Assembly (NCBI GenBank): GCA_030158485.1
Contig: JAOASS010000016.1
Coordinates: 267,304-331,303, forward strand
Direction of reading: 5' to 3'
Source of the DNA: Pseudobdellovibrionaceae bacterium
GTDB lineage: Bacteria; Bdellovibrionota; Bdellovibrionia; Bdellovibrionales; Bdellovibrionaceae
Length of the DNA: 64,000 nucleotides
The translations under genes were made by a program, and so were the position numbers. Below, piece by piece: positions 27,713 through 37,579 of this stretch. The first letter of the stretch is position 1. Each line of letters opens with the position of its first letter. The notes under the pieces were generated by a model. It was not told the DNA's origin, ran no database searches, and saw only the letters and a list, made by a program, of their open reading frames with translations.

Positions 27713-30700
27713 TCATATAAATAAAATCGCTATATTCACTTTAAGCTTAGCCCTAGTGAACTCAGTGGGGTTAGCGAAGCCAATCAAAAAGAAAACTGTA
27801 GGCGACTTTTTATCTCAGGTTCAAGATCAATCTCGCGGCGGTAGAATAGAATTGCAAAAGAAGAATAATATTTCTTTACCTTCTTCCGGTAAGAACCTGG
27901 GCTTCACAACTAAGACTGACTCTGATATGGACGATATAAAGCCGCCACGTGCGAATGAAATTATGCAGTCAGCTGCCCAGGGGGACTTTGCTGAATACGA
28001 AAAAATATTGAACAGACAAATTGATGAACTTTATAAATTAACACAAAAATTTAAAAATAGTGATAATCGTGGAGAGCTTTGGTTACGATTGGCAGAACTT
28101 TATGTAGAGAAAGCGGTTCTAATTGATACGCGAAAGCAAGATGAATTTGATAAAGAAGTTAAGTTATTTAATGAAAATAAAATCAAGAATCGACCCGTTC
28201 TAGATGTTAGACAAGCCCGAGAGCTTAACAGAAAAGCCATTCAACTTTATGATTGGTTTTTAAAAGATTTCCCACGAGATGCAAAAGTTTCTCAAGCACT
28301 ATTTTTTCTTGGTTTTAATAATTTTGAACTGAGTCAGTTTGAAAAGGGTGCGAGTTACTATGAAAGATTAATTAAAAATTATAAAAAAAGTCCATTTGTT
28401 GGCGAGGCGCAGTTTTCTCTTGCCGAGTATTATTTCGAAAATGAAAAATGGACTTTAGCCTACAATCGGTATGCTCCACTTGTGAAAAACAAACGCCATC
28501 GATTGCACAATTACTCTATTTATAAAGGGGCTTGGTGTTTATACAGGCTTGGTAAATACGATCAGGCTCTTAAATATTTAGAGTCAATTATTAGCTCTAG
28601 CCAATCCACCGAAGGTGAAGCTTTGGCTTCTAAAAGAATTGTTAATAAAGAAAAATTAGAAAATGAAGCTCTTCGTGATTTAATTGTGTTTTTTGCTGCT
28701 GATAAAAAAGCAGCTGATGCACCTCAGTACTTCCGACGTATAACTGGAAAAGATAATGTGGATTCTTTTATTGAAAAGCTAGCATATTATTACACGGATA
28801 AGGGAAACCAAGATGCTTCTCGGTTTAGTTTTAAGTATCTCATAACGCAAAATCCTAATAGTCCTAATGCGTTTGAATATCAGTATCAGATTGTTCAAAA
28901 CTATTTTTACGCAAAAAATACACAACGTTTTAGAGAAGAGCTCTACAGTTGGGTTCGTGACTATGGAACTGGCAGTAGTTGGGTTCAGAATAACAAATCC
29001 AATTCAGAATTGATGGCTAAGTCTGAAAGTTTAAGAGAAACAACACTTAAAAACTATATTTTACAGCAGCATCAAACTGCACAGAATTCACGAGCTCCGT
29101 TTTCACAAGAATCCGCAAGTGAAGGTTACAAGCTTTATATCGATCAGTTTCCGAAGTCAGCTCAATTAGCGGATATGCATTTTTATTATGGCGAGCTTCT
29201 ATACGATATGAAAAAATATGACGAGGCCACCGAGCAGTATCGTTGGGTTGTTGAAAATGGATCCCAAAGTAAATTTTATTCAAAAGCCGGGTCTAATATT
29301 ATTCATGCAGCCGAAAGATCTCTTCCTTCTGATCAAGAATTTCAGAAAAAAGTTGGAAACAGCACTGATTCTATTCCACTGGATACAAGGGCTGAAGCCT
29401 TTATTAAAGCTGCAGATTGGTACTTATCAAAATTTCCACAAGGAGAAAAAGCAGCCGAACTTAAATTTCGAATCGGAAGACTTTATTATCAACACAATCA
29501 GTTTGATCGGGCGAATGAGGTTTTTAAAGAAGTTGTTCGTAAGTACCAAAAAACAAAATATGCAGAGTATTCTGCGAATCTTATCTTAGATATTTTTAAC
29601 CTGAGAAAAGATTACGTAGGTTTAGAAAAAACCGGTCAAGAAATGTTGGATATGCCTGAAATCGCAAAGTCAAAAGCAGGCGGAGAAATTCGTACGATTC
29701 TTGAAAAAGCGAGTTTTAAAAAAGCACAGGACTTAGAAGTGCAAAAAAAATATTTAGAAAGTGCAAAACAATTTGAAATATTTGCGTTACAGAATCCAAA
29801 GTCTGAGCTTGCTCTTAGCGCACGTTATAATGCGGCCATTAATTATGAAAGAGAAAACCAAGCATTAAAAGCAATCCCGTTATTCACGGCAATTTCGGAA
29901 AGTAAAGTTACAGGATCAGAAAAGTTAAGACCGACCGCACATCGGTTACTTGCAAAAATATATCAAAATGCATCTTTATATGATGATGCAATCAAGCAAT
30001 ACAGGTTTGCGATTAAAGAGTCTCCAAATGATCTTTTAATCCCAAATTACTATTTTAATGTCGCCGTGATGTGTGAAGCTTTAGGGCGGCTTGATGAGGC
30101 CTTGTTTGCTTATAATAAGTATATTGAACTAAACCCTAAAAAATCAGAGGTTCGGGAAACGTTTTTTACTGTTGCCGAGTTATCTCAAAAATTAAATCGC
30201 CGGTCGATTGCAATAGAAAATTATGAATCCTATATAAATCGAGGGGGCTCTGATTCTCAAAAAGTAGCAGAGTCTTTTTATCAACTCAGTCAGTTACTAA
30301 AGAGACTCAAGCCAGATGAATCAGAAAAATACATGAAGCGTCTTCAAAGTTTATATCGCCGAACTCAAAGTCCGACTGCAACAAAATACGCTGCTGAGTA
30401 TAAATTTGCTGAAGCTAAACAAACTTTAAATGATTTCAAATCTGTCAGCCTGCCTCTAGATCCGGCCAAGCAAAAAAAAGCAGTTGAAAAAAAGATCGAG
30501 CTTTTAAACCAACTGACCAAAGAGCTAACCAAAGTTGTTCAAATGAACTCCTCTGAACAAATCATTTCTGCACTTCAACTTTTAGGTGAAGCTAATCTGC
30601 ACATGTACACTGCGATTACCCGAGCCCCGTTGCCAAAAGGTTTGAATGAACAAGAAACGATTCAGTATAAAGAAGGAATTCAAAAAATTGCGGATCCGTT

Positions 30701-30878
30701 CCAACAAAAAGCTCGAGAAAGCTATAAACTTGCAGTTTCAAGGGCCCACGAGCTCGAAGTTTATACAGATTCTTACTTTGAAGCCTATCGGTATATGAAC
30801 AGCTCTGAACCGCAAGAATATTATTCTCGTGATGAAGCTACATTTGAATCAAGGCTTGTGAAGTGGAGCATTCCATGA
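27705..30878 (+). CDS. large exported TPR protein, GltD-like
   Basis: 1057 residues of mostly TPR repeats after a signal peptide (IAIFTLSLALVNSVGLAKP). Repeats such as ALFFLGFNNFELSQFEKGA, FSLAEYYFENEKWTLA and YYFNVAVMCEALGRLDEAL recur to the end. The long TPR solenoid, its export and its order in front of a TPR lipoprotein match GltD (AgnA) of Myxococcus. GTG 27705 has GGGGA nine bases ahead and gives an ordinary signal peptide; ATG 27666 is an upstream alternative with no SD. It overlaps both neighbours by a few bases. Confidence 0.7.
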   Translation: MSNHINKIAIFTLSLALVNSVGLAKPIKKKTVGDFLSQVQDQSRGGRIELQKKNNISLPSSGKNLGFTTKTDSDMDDIKPPRANEIMQSAAQGDFAEYEKILNRQIDELYKLTQKFKNSDNRGELWLRLAELYVEKAVLIDTRKQDEFDKEVKLFNENKIKNRPVLDVRQARELNRKAIQLYDWFLKDFPRDAKVSQALFFLGFNNFELSQFEKGASYYERLIKNYKKSPFVGEAQFSLAEYYFENEKWTLAYNRYAPLVKNKRHRLHNYSIYKGAWCLYRLGKYDQALKYLESIISSSQSTEGEALASKRIVNKEKLENEALRDLIVFFAADKKAADAPQYFRRITGKDNVDSFIEKLAYYYTDKGNQDASRFSFKYLITQNPNSPNAFEYQYQIVQNYFYAKNTQRFREELYSWVRDYGTGSSWVQNNKSNSELMAKSESLRETTLKNYILQQHQTAQNSRAPFSQESASEGYKLYIDQFPKSAQLADMHFYYGELLYDMKKYDEATEQYRWVVENGSQSKFYSKAGSNIIHAAERSLPSDQEFQKKVGNSTDSIPLDTRAEAFIKAADWYLSKFPQGEKAAELKFRIGRLYYQHNQFDRANEVFKEVVRKYQKTKYAEYSANLILDIFNLRKDYVGLEKTGQEMLDMPEIAKSKAGGEIRTILEKASFKKAQDLEVQKKYLESAKQFEIFALQNPKSELALSARYNAAINYERENQALKAIPLFTAISESKVTGSEKLRPTAHRLLAKIYQNASLYDDAIKQYRFAIKESPNDLLIPNYYFNVAVMCEALGRLDEALFAYNKYIELNPKKSEVRETFFTVAELSQKLNRRSIAIENYESYINRGGSDSQKVAESFYQLSQLLKRLKPDESEKYMKRLQSLYRRTQSPTATKYAAEYKFAEAKQTLNDFKSVSLPLDPAKQKKAVEKKIELLNQLTKELTKVVQMNSSEQIISALQLLGEANLHMYTAITRAPLPKGLNEQETIQYKEGIQKIADPFQQKARESYKLAVSRAHELEVYTDSYFEAYRYMNSSEPQEYYSRDEATFESRLVKWSIP

Positions 30879-31735
30879 AGTTATATCTTGTTTTGTTGAC
30901 TCTGACTATCTTGGGCTGTGGATCGTCGGTTAAAAATAGCGAAGATCTCGATTCGAGCAATCAGCAGGGTTTAGTTAATTTAAGTGAATCTTCGCAGAAA
31001 AAAGACACATCGAGTTCTCAACCACTTCCTTCCGTAGCGGCTGATACGTTAAATGATGTCCAAGTTCAAGAATCATCGTCTGTCGAGTTAGACCGTGCCA
31101 TTCAAAAGCAAGATGATCGAGGAATTGCAATTTTCTCACGTAAAATTTTAATCCAGTCACCTCTTGATGCGAAAGCACTCAATGCTTTGGCACTTTATCA
31201 TTTCAAAAAGGGAGAGCTTAAAGCGGCTGAGGCTTTGTTAAGCAAAGCTATTTCTGCAAATGATCAGATCTCGATGTTATTTTCAAATTTAGGAATTGTT
31301 CTTCAATCTTTAAAAGATGAAAGCGGAGCTGTTAAAGCTTATCGGCAAGCATTGAAAGTGGATCCGTTTAATCCGATCGCTGCTGCTAACGTCGGAGCTT
31401 ATTATGCTCAAGTGAAAGACTATAAAAAAGCGCAGGTTGCATTAGAAATTGCTGTAGAAAAAGGACAACGAGACTGGCGAACTTTGAACAATTACGGAGT
31501 GACTTTGATGGCACTGGGGCAATACCCATTTGCAGAGACACAGTTAAAAAAATCATCAGAACTTCAGCCTCAAAATACGGCGGTCTTGCTTAATTACGCG
31601 ATTCTTTTGGTCGACCATTTGGGAAAACCGGCCCAAGGTCTAGACATTATAAACAGGATAAGATTCATGGGTCCTAGTCCTGATATGAGAAAAAAAATTT
31701 CTGAATTGGAAAATAAAGCAAAATCATTAAAATAG
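30875..31735 (+). CDS. TPR lipoprotein, GltE-like
   Basis: Lipobox LTILGC at about residue 15 followed by Gly-Ser, then a Ser-rich linker and four to five TPR units (KALNALALYHFKKGELKAAE, AVKAYRQALKVDPFNP, and so on). GltE (AglT) of Myxococcus is an outer-membrane TPR lipoprotein that pairs with GltD, and this gene directly follows the GltD-like gene. ATG 30875 has GGAG six bases before it and overlaps the preceding stop (ATGA). 286 aa. Confidence 0.72.
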   Translation: MKLYLVLLTLTILGCGSSVKNSEDLDSSNQQGLVNLSESSQKKDTSSSQPLPSVAADTLNDVQVQESSSVELDRAIQKQDDRGIAIFSRKILIQSPLDAKALNALALYHFKKGELKAAEALLSKAISANDQISMLFSNLGIVLQSLKDESGAVKAYRQALKVDPFNPIAAANVGAYYAQVKDYKKAQVALEIAVEKGQRDWRTLNNYGVTLMALGQYPFAETQLKKSSELQPQNTAVLLNYAILLVDHLGKPAQGLDIINRIRFMGPSPDMRKKISELENKAKSLK

Positions 31736-31750
31736 GGAGTGGGAGTAATC

Positions 31751-32020
31751 GTGGTACGTTTTGTTTTGATGCTTTCAATACTTTTAAGTTCATCATATTT
31801 ACCGGCTCAGCAGGCTGGGGCATCATCCGTGCGTGAACGTCGTGCAACTCTTAACTTTGAAGATGAATTAGTTGAAGGCTCGACGCAAAAACCTGATTTG
31901 TTTTATCTATTCCAAAAGAAAAACTTTAACTACGGACGTCTTATTAAACTCAGAGAAAATTTTATTCCTGAGATGAGAAGAACAACAGAAGATTTGCAAC
32001 GTATTCGAGGTGCAAATTGA
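31751..32020 (+). CDS. small exported protein, GltF-position
   Basis: An 89-residue protein with a signal peptide (FVLMLSILLSSSYLPAQQ), otherwise charged and short. I recognise no domain. It lies where Myxococcus has gltF, between the TPR lipoprotein and the FHA/TonB-like protein. The GTG at 31751 has GGGAG five bases before it; the frame opens from GTG 31739 but that start would overlap its own SD. The last codons overlap the TTG of the next gene. Confidence 0.55.
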   Translation: MVRFVLMLSILLSSSYLPAQQAGASSVRERRATLNFEDELVEGSTQKPDLFYLFQKKNFNYGRLIKLRENFIPEMRRTTEDLQRIRGAN

Positions 32021-34059
32021 AATCTCCGGCAATTTTAAGAGTCTTTAAAGGGCACCAGTTAAAAGAAGTAAAACAGTTTGATCTAGAACAAATTGTTATT
32101 GGTCACCAAGCTGATGTGCAATTAGATTTAGATGACCCTGAAATTTCACCTATTCATTGTATGATCGAACTGCGCGATGATGGTTACTATCTTTGTGATT
32201 TAGGTTCTGAATACGGAACCATAAAAAACGGGCAACGCGTATTAGATGAAAAGTTAGAATCAAATGACGAAATTCAATTAGGTCAGTATAAAATAGTCTT
32301 CTTTTCAGGAGTACCGAAATTAAAAGTTAGCACAACAGTGGCATCTGCAAATATTTCCAAGGGAGCTGATACTCTTGTTCCTAAAATTCCTGAATTTAAA
32401 CTCAATCCAGAAAGTATTTCAACTTCTGCTGGTTTATCAAAAGTTCAGTCGTCAGTAGATCCCCTGAGTTCAAAGCCTCGAATTAAAGAATCAAAATCTA
32501 AAAATTTATCTCAGTCAAAAAAGACTTTTGCTCCAGGATCACAAGTAGGTGACTTAAAAACATATTTAAAGCCCCATAAGGGCGCGTCTGTTGAAATTTT
32601 AGTTTGTTGGAAAGATCGGATTATTGAAGCGTTTCACTATCGTCGGAAGGGTTTCGTCCAGGTCAATATTGAATCTGACTTGAGCGTTGTTCTTCCTAAG
32701 GGAATTTTGCCAAATGGTTTTAAATTAGTTGAATTGGGACAAGGTGCACGAGTTTTCTTTCCATCGAATACTCAGGGTGAGCTCGTAACCTTGGACCAAA
32801 AATTTGATTTAGGTGACTTACAGCGTAGTGGTCGCGTTCAATCTCAAGGCAATATTTTTTCTTTGAAGCTTGAACAAAATGAAATTGTTTACCTTGAATT
32901 GCCAAATAGCGAAATTCGAATTGTGATTCGTTTTGTGCCAATGGCTCCGAAAGTGGCTCTTGTTCCTCCGTTGATGCTATCTTCAGGAGAATTTATGGGA
33001 GTGTTGATTGCTTTTGCAATTGTCACACTTCTTTACCTTGCTGTTTCGACAATGGCTCCCGCTAATTTGCCCCCGGAAGAAGAAGAACTCACTCGTACTG
33101 CACAGATTGTTTTTGATAATAAACCACCCCCGCAGCCTGCTTTTCCTGTCGAGCAAAAGCCACCGCCTGAGCAAGTGCAAAAAGTAATTCCACCACCACC
33201 GCAAAAAGTTCAGGTCGCAGACAAAGAGCAAGCGCAAAAGAAAAAAGGCCAAGCAGAAGTCGCGTCTGCGAAAAAAAACCAAACGGCTGGGCGCGCAGCT
33301 GAGTTGGCGCCAAATCCAAATGCTAAAAATAATAACAAGAAGTTTGGATCCGTGAAACAAGGTGGCGCGGTCAAAGTCGGTCAAAAAGAGGGCGCAAACG
33401 CAAATTCTCAAGTCAAAGATGTCACAAAAGTAGGACTTTTCAGCGCTTTTGGTGGTGGAGGAATTCGTAAACAACTTGACCAGGCCTATTCAGGGGCGGG
33501 CGGAGTGCTGGGCACAGCTGCTGAAGCAACAGGTAGTGTTGGCATGGGTGAAAATCGCGCAGGTGAAGACATTGGTTCCAAGTTCAAAGAGAGCGGCACA
33601 AGCGGAAAAGGCGTTGCAATCCAAGGTATCCAAGGTGTTGGTACGAAAGGGCGTGGTTCTGGTATGTCCGCTTACGGAAGCAGTGAAGGTTTAGGTGACA
33701 AGACTTCAGTTGCAATCGAGCCCGGTGGTGCTGAGGAAAATTTTGTCGGAACGATTGACCGGGCAGCAGTCAGACGTGTCGTTGTGGCTCATCTTAATCA
33801 AATTCAGTCTTGTTATACTCGCGAGCTCAACAAATTAGACCGAGCGAAGCGAGCCGAACTGAGTGGAAAAGTTATATTGAAGTGGGATATTGTTGAACGT
33901 GGAGCTGCAAAAGATGTTCGTGTTGTGAGCACTACGTTGAATAATAAGCCAATTGAAGATTGCATCAGGGATCGATTAGCAACGTGGCAGTTTCCAGAGC
34001 CACCAACTGGATTAGTGGGCGAAGTCACTTATCCGTTTTTATTAAAACCAGCGAATTAA
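32017..34059 (+). CDS. FHA- and TonB-like transmembrane protein, GltG/GltJ-like
   Basis: 680 residues in modules. An N-terminal cytoplasmic FHA domain (about 20-100; ISPIHCMIE, LGSEYGTIKNG). A second cytoplasmic region to ~320. One membrane helix at about 326-346 (GVLIAFAIVTLLYLAVSTM). A Pro-rich periplasmic stretch (PPPQPAF, IPPPPQK) and a Gly-rich linker. A C-terminal domain (~578-680; VVVAHLNQIQSCYTREL, GKVILKWDI, WQFPEPP) of the AgmX/PglI TonB-like family. It should connect the TolQR motor in the inner membrane to the outer-membrane parts. The TTG start overlaps the preceding gene. The order and layout fit GltG (PglI). Confidence 0.82.
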   Translation: MKSPAILRVFKGHQLKEVKQFDLEQIVIGHQADVQLDLDDPEISPIHCMIELRDDGYYLCDLGSEYGTIKNGQRVLDEKLESNDEIQLGQYKIVFFSGVPKLKVSTTVASANISKGADTLVPKIPEFKLNPESISTSAGLSKVQSSVDPLSSKPRIKESKSKNLSQSKKTFAPGSQVGDLKTYLKPHKGASVEILVCWKDRIIEAFHYRRKGFVQVNIESDLSVVLPKGILPNGFKLVELGQGARVFFPSNTQGELVTLDQKFDLGDLQRSGRVQSQGNIFSLKLEQNEIVYLELPNSEIRIVIRFVPMAPKVALVPPLMLSSGEFMGVLIAFAIVTLLYLAVSTMAPANLPPEEEELTRTAQIVFDNKPPPQPAFPVEQKPPPEQVQKVIPPPPQKVQVADKEQAQKKKGQAEVASAKKNQTAGRAAELAPNPNAKNNNKKFGSVKQGGAVKVGQKEGANANSQVKDVTKVGLFSAFGGGGIRKQLDQAYSGAGGVLGTAAEATGSVGMGENRAGEDIGSKFKESGTSGKGVAIQGIQGVGTKGRGSGMSAYGSSEGLGDKTSVAIEPGGAEENFVGTIDRAAVRRVVVAHLNQIQSCYTRELNKLDRAKRAELSGKVILKWDIVERGAAKDVRVVSTTLNNKPIEDCIRDRLATWQFPEPPTGLVGEVTYPFLLKPAN

Positions 34060-34090
34060 TTTTGAATTTTAATTGAGGAGGAATTGCATC

Positions 34091-34774
34091 ATGAACCCAA
34101 CTACAGTAGCAGCCGCGGCGCCCATAGTGGATACGTCCTTTAGTGTATCTCGAGCCTTTCAAGAGGGCGGACCCGTTATGTATCTGATCGCTCTGTTTGC
34201 GATTCTGACGATTATAATAGTCGTTGATAGATTCACAAAAATTCGAGCGATGTCTATTGATAAAAAAGAATTCACAGACCAAGTATACAGACTTGTCGTG
34301 GCGGGGGATATCAGACAAGCTATTTCGCTTTGTGACTCTCGTCCCGCACCTTTAACAAATACTGTGAAATCTGGACTTATTCAGGCTATGAATAAGCGGC
34401 CAGACGAAGAAGTGCAAGTGGCTATGGACGCTGCTTTTTTAAGAGAAATGCCTAAGCTTGAAGGTTACACTTCGTTTTTAGCGGTTTTTGGTAACGTGTC
34501 AGTTCTTTCGGGTCTTCTTGGAACAATTGCTGGAATGATTTTATCTTTTGGTGCTGTTTCGGCAGCGGCTAACGATAAAAAAGCCGAGCTTCTTTCTGCA
34601 GGTATTTCTCACGCTTTAAATTGTACAGCTTTCGGACTTCTGGTCGCTCTTTTAGCAATCGTATCTTACGGTTGGTTTCAGCATAGAATCCAAAAAGTTG
34701 AAAATGAAATTTTAGAAACAAGTATGTCGTTGTTGAATCTTGTTGTGGCAAATCGAGATAAAATTCGCGACTAG
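34091..34774 (+). CDS. MotA/TolQ/ExbB-family proton channel subunit, AglR-like
   Basis: A 227-residue protein with three predicted membrane helices (VMYLIALFAILTIIIVV; FLAVFGNVSVLSGLLGTIAGMILSF; ALNCTAFGLLVALLAIVSYGWF) and the family core LSGLLGTIAGMI. It should form, with the two TolR-like proteins that follow, a proton-powered stator. It heads the motor module of the cluster. ATG 34091 is chosen because GAGGAGG lies nine bases upstream. It is the only TolQ-type gene here. Confidence 0.88.
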   Translation: MNPTTVAAAAPIVDTSFSVSRAFQEGGPVMYLIALFAILTIIIVVDRFTKIRAMSIDKKEFTDQVYRLVVAGDIRQAISLCDSRPAPLTNTVKSGLIQAMNKRPDEEVQVAMDAAFLREMPKLEGYTSFLAVFGNVSVLSGLLGTIAGMILSFGAVSAAANDKKAELLSAGISHALNCTAFGLLVALLAIVSYGWFQHRIQKVENEILETSMSLLNLVVANRDKIRD

Positions 34775-34783
34775 AGGTAACTT

Positions 34784-35260
34784 ATGGCAGATATAGAATC
34801 AGGTGGCGGCTCTCGGGGACGCAAAGTGAATATAGATCTTAATTTAGTTCCGTTCATCGATTTGATGAGCGTTCTTATTACGTTTCTTCTTATTTCTGCC
34901 GTTTGGGTTCAAATTAACATGATTCAGATGGGCACTTCGTTTTTTGCACAAAAAGATCCGAATGAGCCTCCTCCTGTTCCACCTCCAAATGCTGATATCG
35001 TTTTAAAAATTGATGTTAAGCAAGCGGGATATGTTCTAACTTTTGGGCGGCAAGTTATTTCGTTGCCGAACTCTGGCGCCAACTTCGATGACGTGGGTCT
35101 GACCGAGCAGCTTTTAAAAGCGAAACAAATGTATCCAGAAAAAGTTGATGCAGCTTTGGCTGTAGCTGACGAACTTCCTTATGAAAGAATGATTTATTCA
35201 ATGGATGTCATATTAAAAGCAGGATTTCCCAAAATTAGCTTAGCAACGGGGAATCCATAA
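34784..35260 (+). CDS. TolR/ExbD-family protein 1, AglS-like
   Basis: A 158-residue single-pass protein: short cytoplasmic end, membrane helix VPFIDLMSVLITFLLISAVWV with the conserved proton-path Asp in FID, and a periplasmic domain with a Pro-rich stretch (DPNEPPPVPPPN). ExbD/TolR proteins couple proton flow through the TolQ channel to outer-membrane work. The stop and the next ATG share bases (TAATGG). Confidence 0.85.
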   Translation: MADIESGGGSRGRKVNIDLNLVPFIDLMSVLITFLLISAVWVQINMIQMGTSFFAQKDPNEPPPVPPPNADIVLKIDVKQAGYVLTFGRQVISLPNSGANFDDVGLTEQLLKAKQMYPEKVDAALAVADELPYERMIYSMDVILKAGFPKISLATGNP

Positions 35261-35847
35261 TGGCTATATTTAAACCAGGCGAAAGATATCGCTATCACAA
35301 CATATTGAGTCGAAGAAAAGGTAAGCGTTCTGTAACGGCGATTCTTTCGTTAACAGCAATGGTCGATATGTTTACAGTTCTAGTTATTTTTCTTTTACAA
35401 GCTTACTCGTCAAATCCAACCATTCTTATTAATCCAGAAGCTGTGAGTTTGCCTCAAGCTCAGGAGACTAAAGATTTAAAACCTGCAGCAGTCGTCACAA
35501 TTGCCAAGGGAAACGTTTATGTCGAAAAAATTCAAGTTGCCACTATGGAAGAAGTAGAAGCTTCTACAGACTGGGTTTTACCAAGATTGCAGCAAGAACT
35601 TTTTCAGCAATTGCAAAATAAGAAAACAGATTACGAAAACAAATTAAGAACTCGAATTCAAAACATAATTGGTACTCAACCCAATTCTTCTGAAGATCCT
35701 AATGAATGGCGAAAAGTCACATTGCAAGCAGATAAAGATATTAACTATTTGTCGGTTAAGAAAGTGATGTACACTGTATCAGCGGCTGGAGCCGGAGAAA
35801 TTAACTTTGCTGTTATGAAAAAAGACAGTGAAAGTTCAAATGAGTGA
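35260..35847 (+). CDS. TolR/ExbD-family protein 2
   Basis: A 195-residue second TolR/ExbD paralogue: basic N-terminus (RRKGKRS), membrane helix LTAMVDMFTVLVIFLLQAYS holding the conserved Asp, and a longer periplasmic domain with an inserted helical stretch (LQQELFQQLQNKKTDYENKL) that its neighbour lacks. Two non-identical TolR proteins with one TolQ is the set seen in Agl-type motors. The stop TGA overlaps the ATG of lptC. Confidence 0.85.
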   Translation: MAIFKPGERYRYHNILSRRKGKRSVTAILSLTAMVDMFTVLVIFLLQAYSSNPTILINPEAVSLPQAQETKDLKPAAVVTIAKGNVYVEKIQVATMEEVEASTDWVLPRLQQELFQQLQNKKTDYENKLRTRIQNIIGTQPNSSEDPNEWRKVTLQADKDINYLSVKKVMYTVSAAGAGEINFAVMKKDSESSNE

Positions 35848-36809
35848 TGCGTCCTTTCTTATTCGTTTTCATATTGCTACTGATAGGGTTTGAAGTTCTC
35901 ATTTTATTTCCTAAACAAACGGATAAGCCGACAGAGTTGCATCAAGAATCTCATGATAATAAAAAAACTCAATTCGAAGTTAATCAGGTCCAACAAAAGG
36001 CTCAGGGAATTCATTTAGTTGAAAGTCAGCGTGGAGCAAGAGATTGGGAGCTTTTTTCCGAAACCGCACAAAGCTATCAGAATAAGTCAGTTTGGGATAT
36101 GGAACAGGTTCGTCTTCTTTTTTACAATCAAGAAAAGCAGACGATTCAGTTAAAAGGTAAAAAGGGAACTTTAGATACTCAAACTAAAAATATGAGAATC
36201 GAAGGTGATGTTGAAATTGAAACTTCAAATGGCTATATTTTTGCGGCACCTTACGTCGAATATAATTCTGAAAGCAGACTTATTTTTTGTTCTGGAGATG
36301 TGCAAGTAAAAGGACCTTTGATTCAAAACAAAAGATCATTATTTTTAAAGGGGACAGGTATGAGAATTCCAGTCTCAAGTGAAAAAATGTATTTAGATAG
36401 TTCAGTAGCGGCTGAAAATACTTTTACAGATCAAAAAATTTTGAAACTTAAAAGTAAACGCGCCGAATTATCTTCAGTCAGTCAGGTGGCTGAGTTTATC
36501 GAGAATGTCTCTATTCAGTATCCGCCCATGACAATGACAAGTGACAAAGCTACATTTGCTTACAGTGAGAAAAGTAAATTATTTGAGTATTTAGACTTGA
36601 ATGGCAAAGTAGAGTTAAAAGATGAAACGCGAAGAGCTCTGAGTGAAAATTTGAGAGTTGATTTTAACACAAAAAAGTTTACTTTTTCTGGCCAACCGCG
36701 TCTTTATCAGGGGGAGGATGAATTGGTAGGAGAACAAATTATTTTTTTAGATAACGGAAAAAAAGTGAAAGTTGAAAAAGTGAAACTTAAAAGCCAAGAA
36801 GGAATGTAG
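35847..36809 (+). CDS. LPS export protein, apparent LptC-LptA fusion
   Basis: The N-terminal half has a membrane anchor ([18 protein letters not shown]) and an LptC-like region ([21 protein letters not shown]). The C-terminal ~140 residues ([59 protein letters not shown]) read like an LptA/OstA beta-jellyroll. At 320 residues it is about the sum of LptC plus LptA, and no separate lptA follows. The protein would span from the LptBFG transporter towards the outer membrane. It is between the TolR pair and lptB. The ATG at 35847 overlaps the previous stop. Confidence 0.75.
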   Translation: MRPFLFVFILLLIGFEVLILFPKQTDKPTELHQESHDNKKTQFEVNQVQQKAQGIHLVESQRGARDWELFSETAQSYQNKSVWDMEQVRLLFYNQEKQTIQLKGKKGTLDTQTKNMRIEGDVEIETSNGYIFAAPYVEYNSESRLIFCSGDVQVKGPLIQNKRSLFLKGTGMRIPVSSEKMYLDSSVAAENTFTDQKILKLKSKRAELSSVSQVAEFIENVSIQYPPMTMTSDKATFAYSEKSKLFEYLDLNGKVELKDETRRALSENLRVDFNTKKFTFSGQPRLYQGEDELVGEQIIFLDNGKKVKVEKVKLKSQEGM

Positions 36810-36817
36810 GGATTGAA

Positions 36818-37540
36818 ATGAGTTTGTTGAAAATTGAAAGCATTTCGAAAGCATTCAAAAAACGAACTGTTGTTGATGGTGCCAATTTTAGTATCGAATC
36901 GGGTCAAGTTGTCGGTTTGTTGGGACCCAATGGTGCTGGAAAGACGACATCGTTTTACATGGTGGTGGGTTTGATAAAGCCTGACAGTGGACATATTTGG
37001 CTTGATCAGCAGGACATTGGGCATCTTCCTATGTATAAAAGAGCTCGTATTGGTTTAAGTTACCTAGCTCAAGAGCCCAGTATATTTCGTAAATTATCAG
37101 TTGCAGATAATATTCTTGTGGCCCTTGAAGCTCATGGATATGAAGGAGCAAAAAAATCTGAAATGTTAGAAAATTTGCTTCATGAGTTCCGTGTTGCGCA
37201 TATTCGAGATAACTTTGGCTACTCACTTTCAGGTGGAGAAAGGCGTCGTGTTGAAATCGCACGTGCCTTAGCCTGTGAGCCTCAGTTTTTGTTGTTAGAC
37301 GAGCCTTTCGCTGGCATTGATCCTATTGCGGTGGCTGATATTCAAAACATCATTCGTGAGCTGAAGGCCAAAGGTCTAGGTGTTTTGATTACGGACCACA
37401 ACGTGCGTGAGACTTTAGGCATTTGTGATTATGCTTATATACTAAAAGACGGGAAGATCCAAGTCAGCGGAAAGGCTGATGAAATCGCTCGCTCTGATGT
37501 GGCAAAGAAATTCTATTTGGGTGAAAATTTCAAGTTGTAG
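36818..37540 (+). CDS. lptB: LPS export ABC ATPase LptB
   Basis: ABC ATPase of 240 residues with Walker [11 protein letters not shown]-loop [14 protein letters not shown] (typical of LptB), signature [15 protein letters not shown], Walker [13 protein letters not shown] and H-loop DHNVRETL. It drives LPS extraction by the LptFG permease. The order lptC/A-lptB-rpoN is conserved across proteobacteria, which supports the call. Confidence 0.96.
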   Translation: MSLLKIESISKAFKKRTVVDGANFSIESGQVVGLLGPNGAGKTTSFYMVVGLIKPDSGHIWLDQQDIGHLPMYKRARIGLSYLAQEPSIFRKLSVADNILVALEAHGYEGAKKSEMLENLLHEFRVAHIRDNFGYSLSGGERRRVEIARALACEPQFLLLDEPFAGIDPIAVADIQNIIRELKAKGLGVLITDHNVRETLGICDYAYILKDGKIQVSGKADEIARSDVAKKFYLGENFKL

Positions 37541-37579
37541 CCTGTGAAGGGTCAGCTTTCGAAAGTGGAATGGTAAGAG

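Noticed and set aside
32983..33474. Minus-strand open frame of 163 codons opposite the FHA/TonB-like gene
   Set aside because: It mirrors the Pro- and Lys-rich linker of the real gene; composition is biased and no domain is seen.
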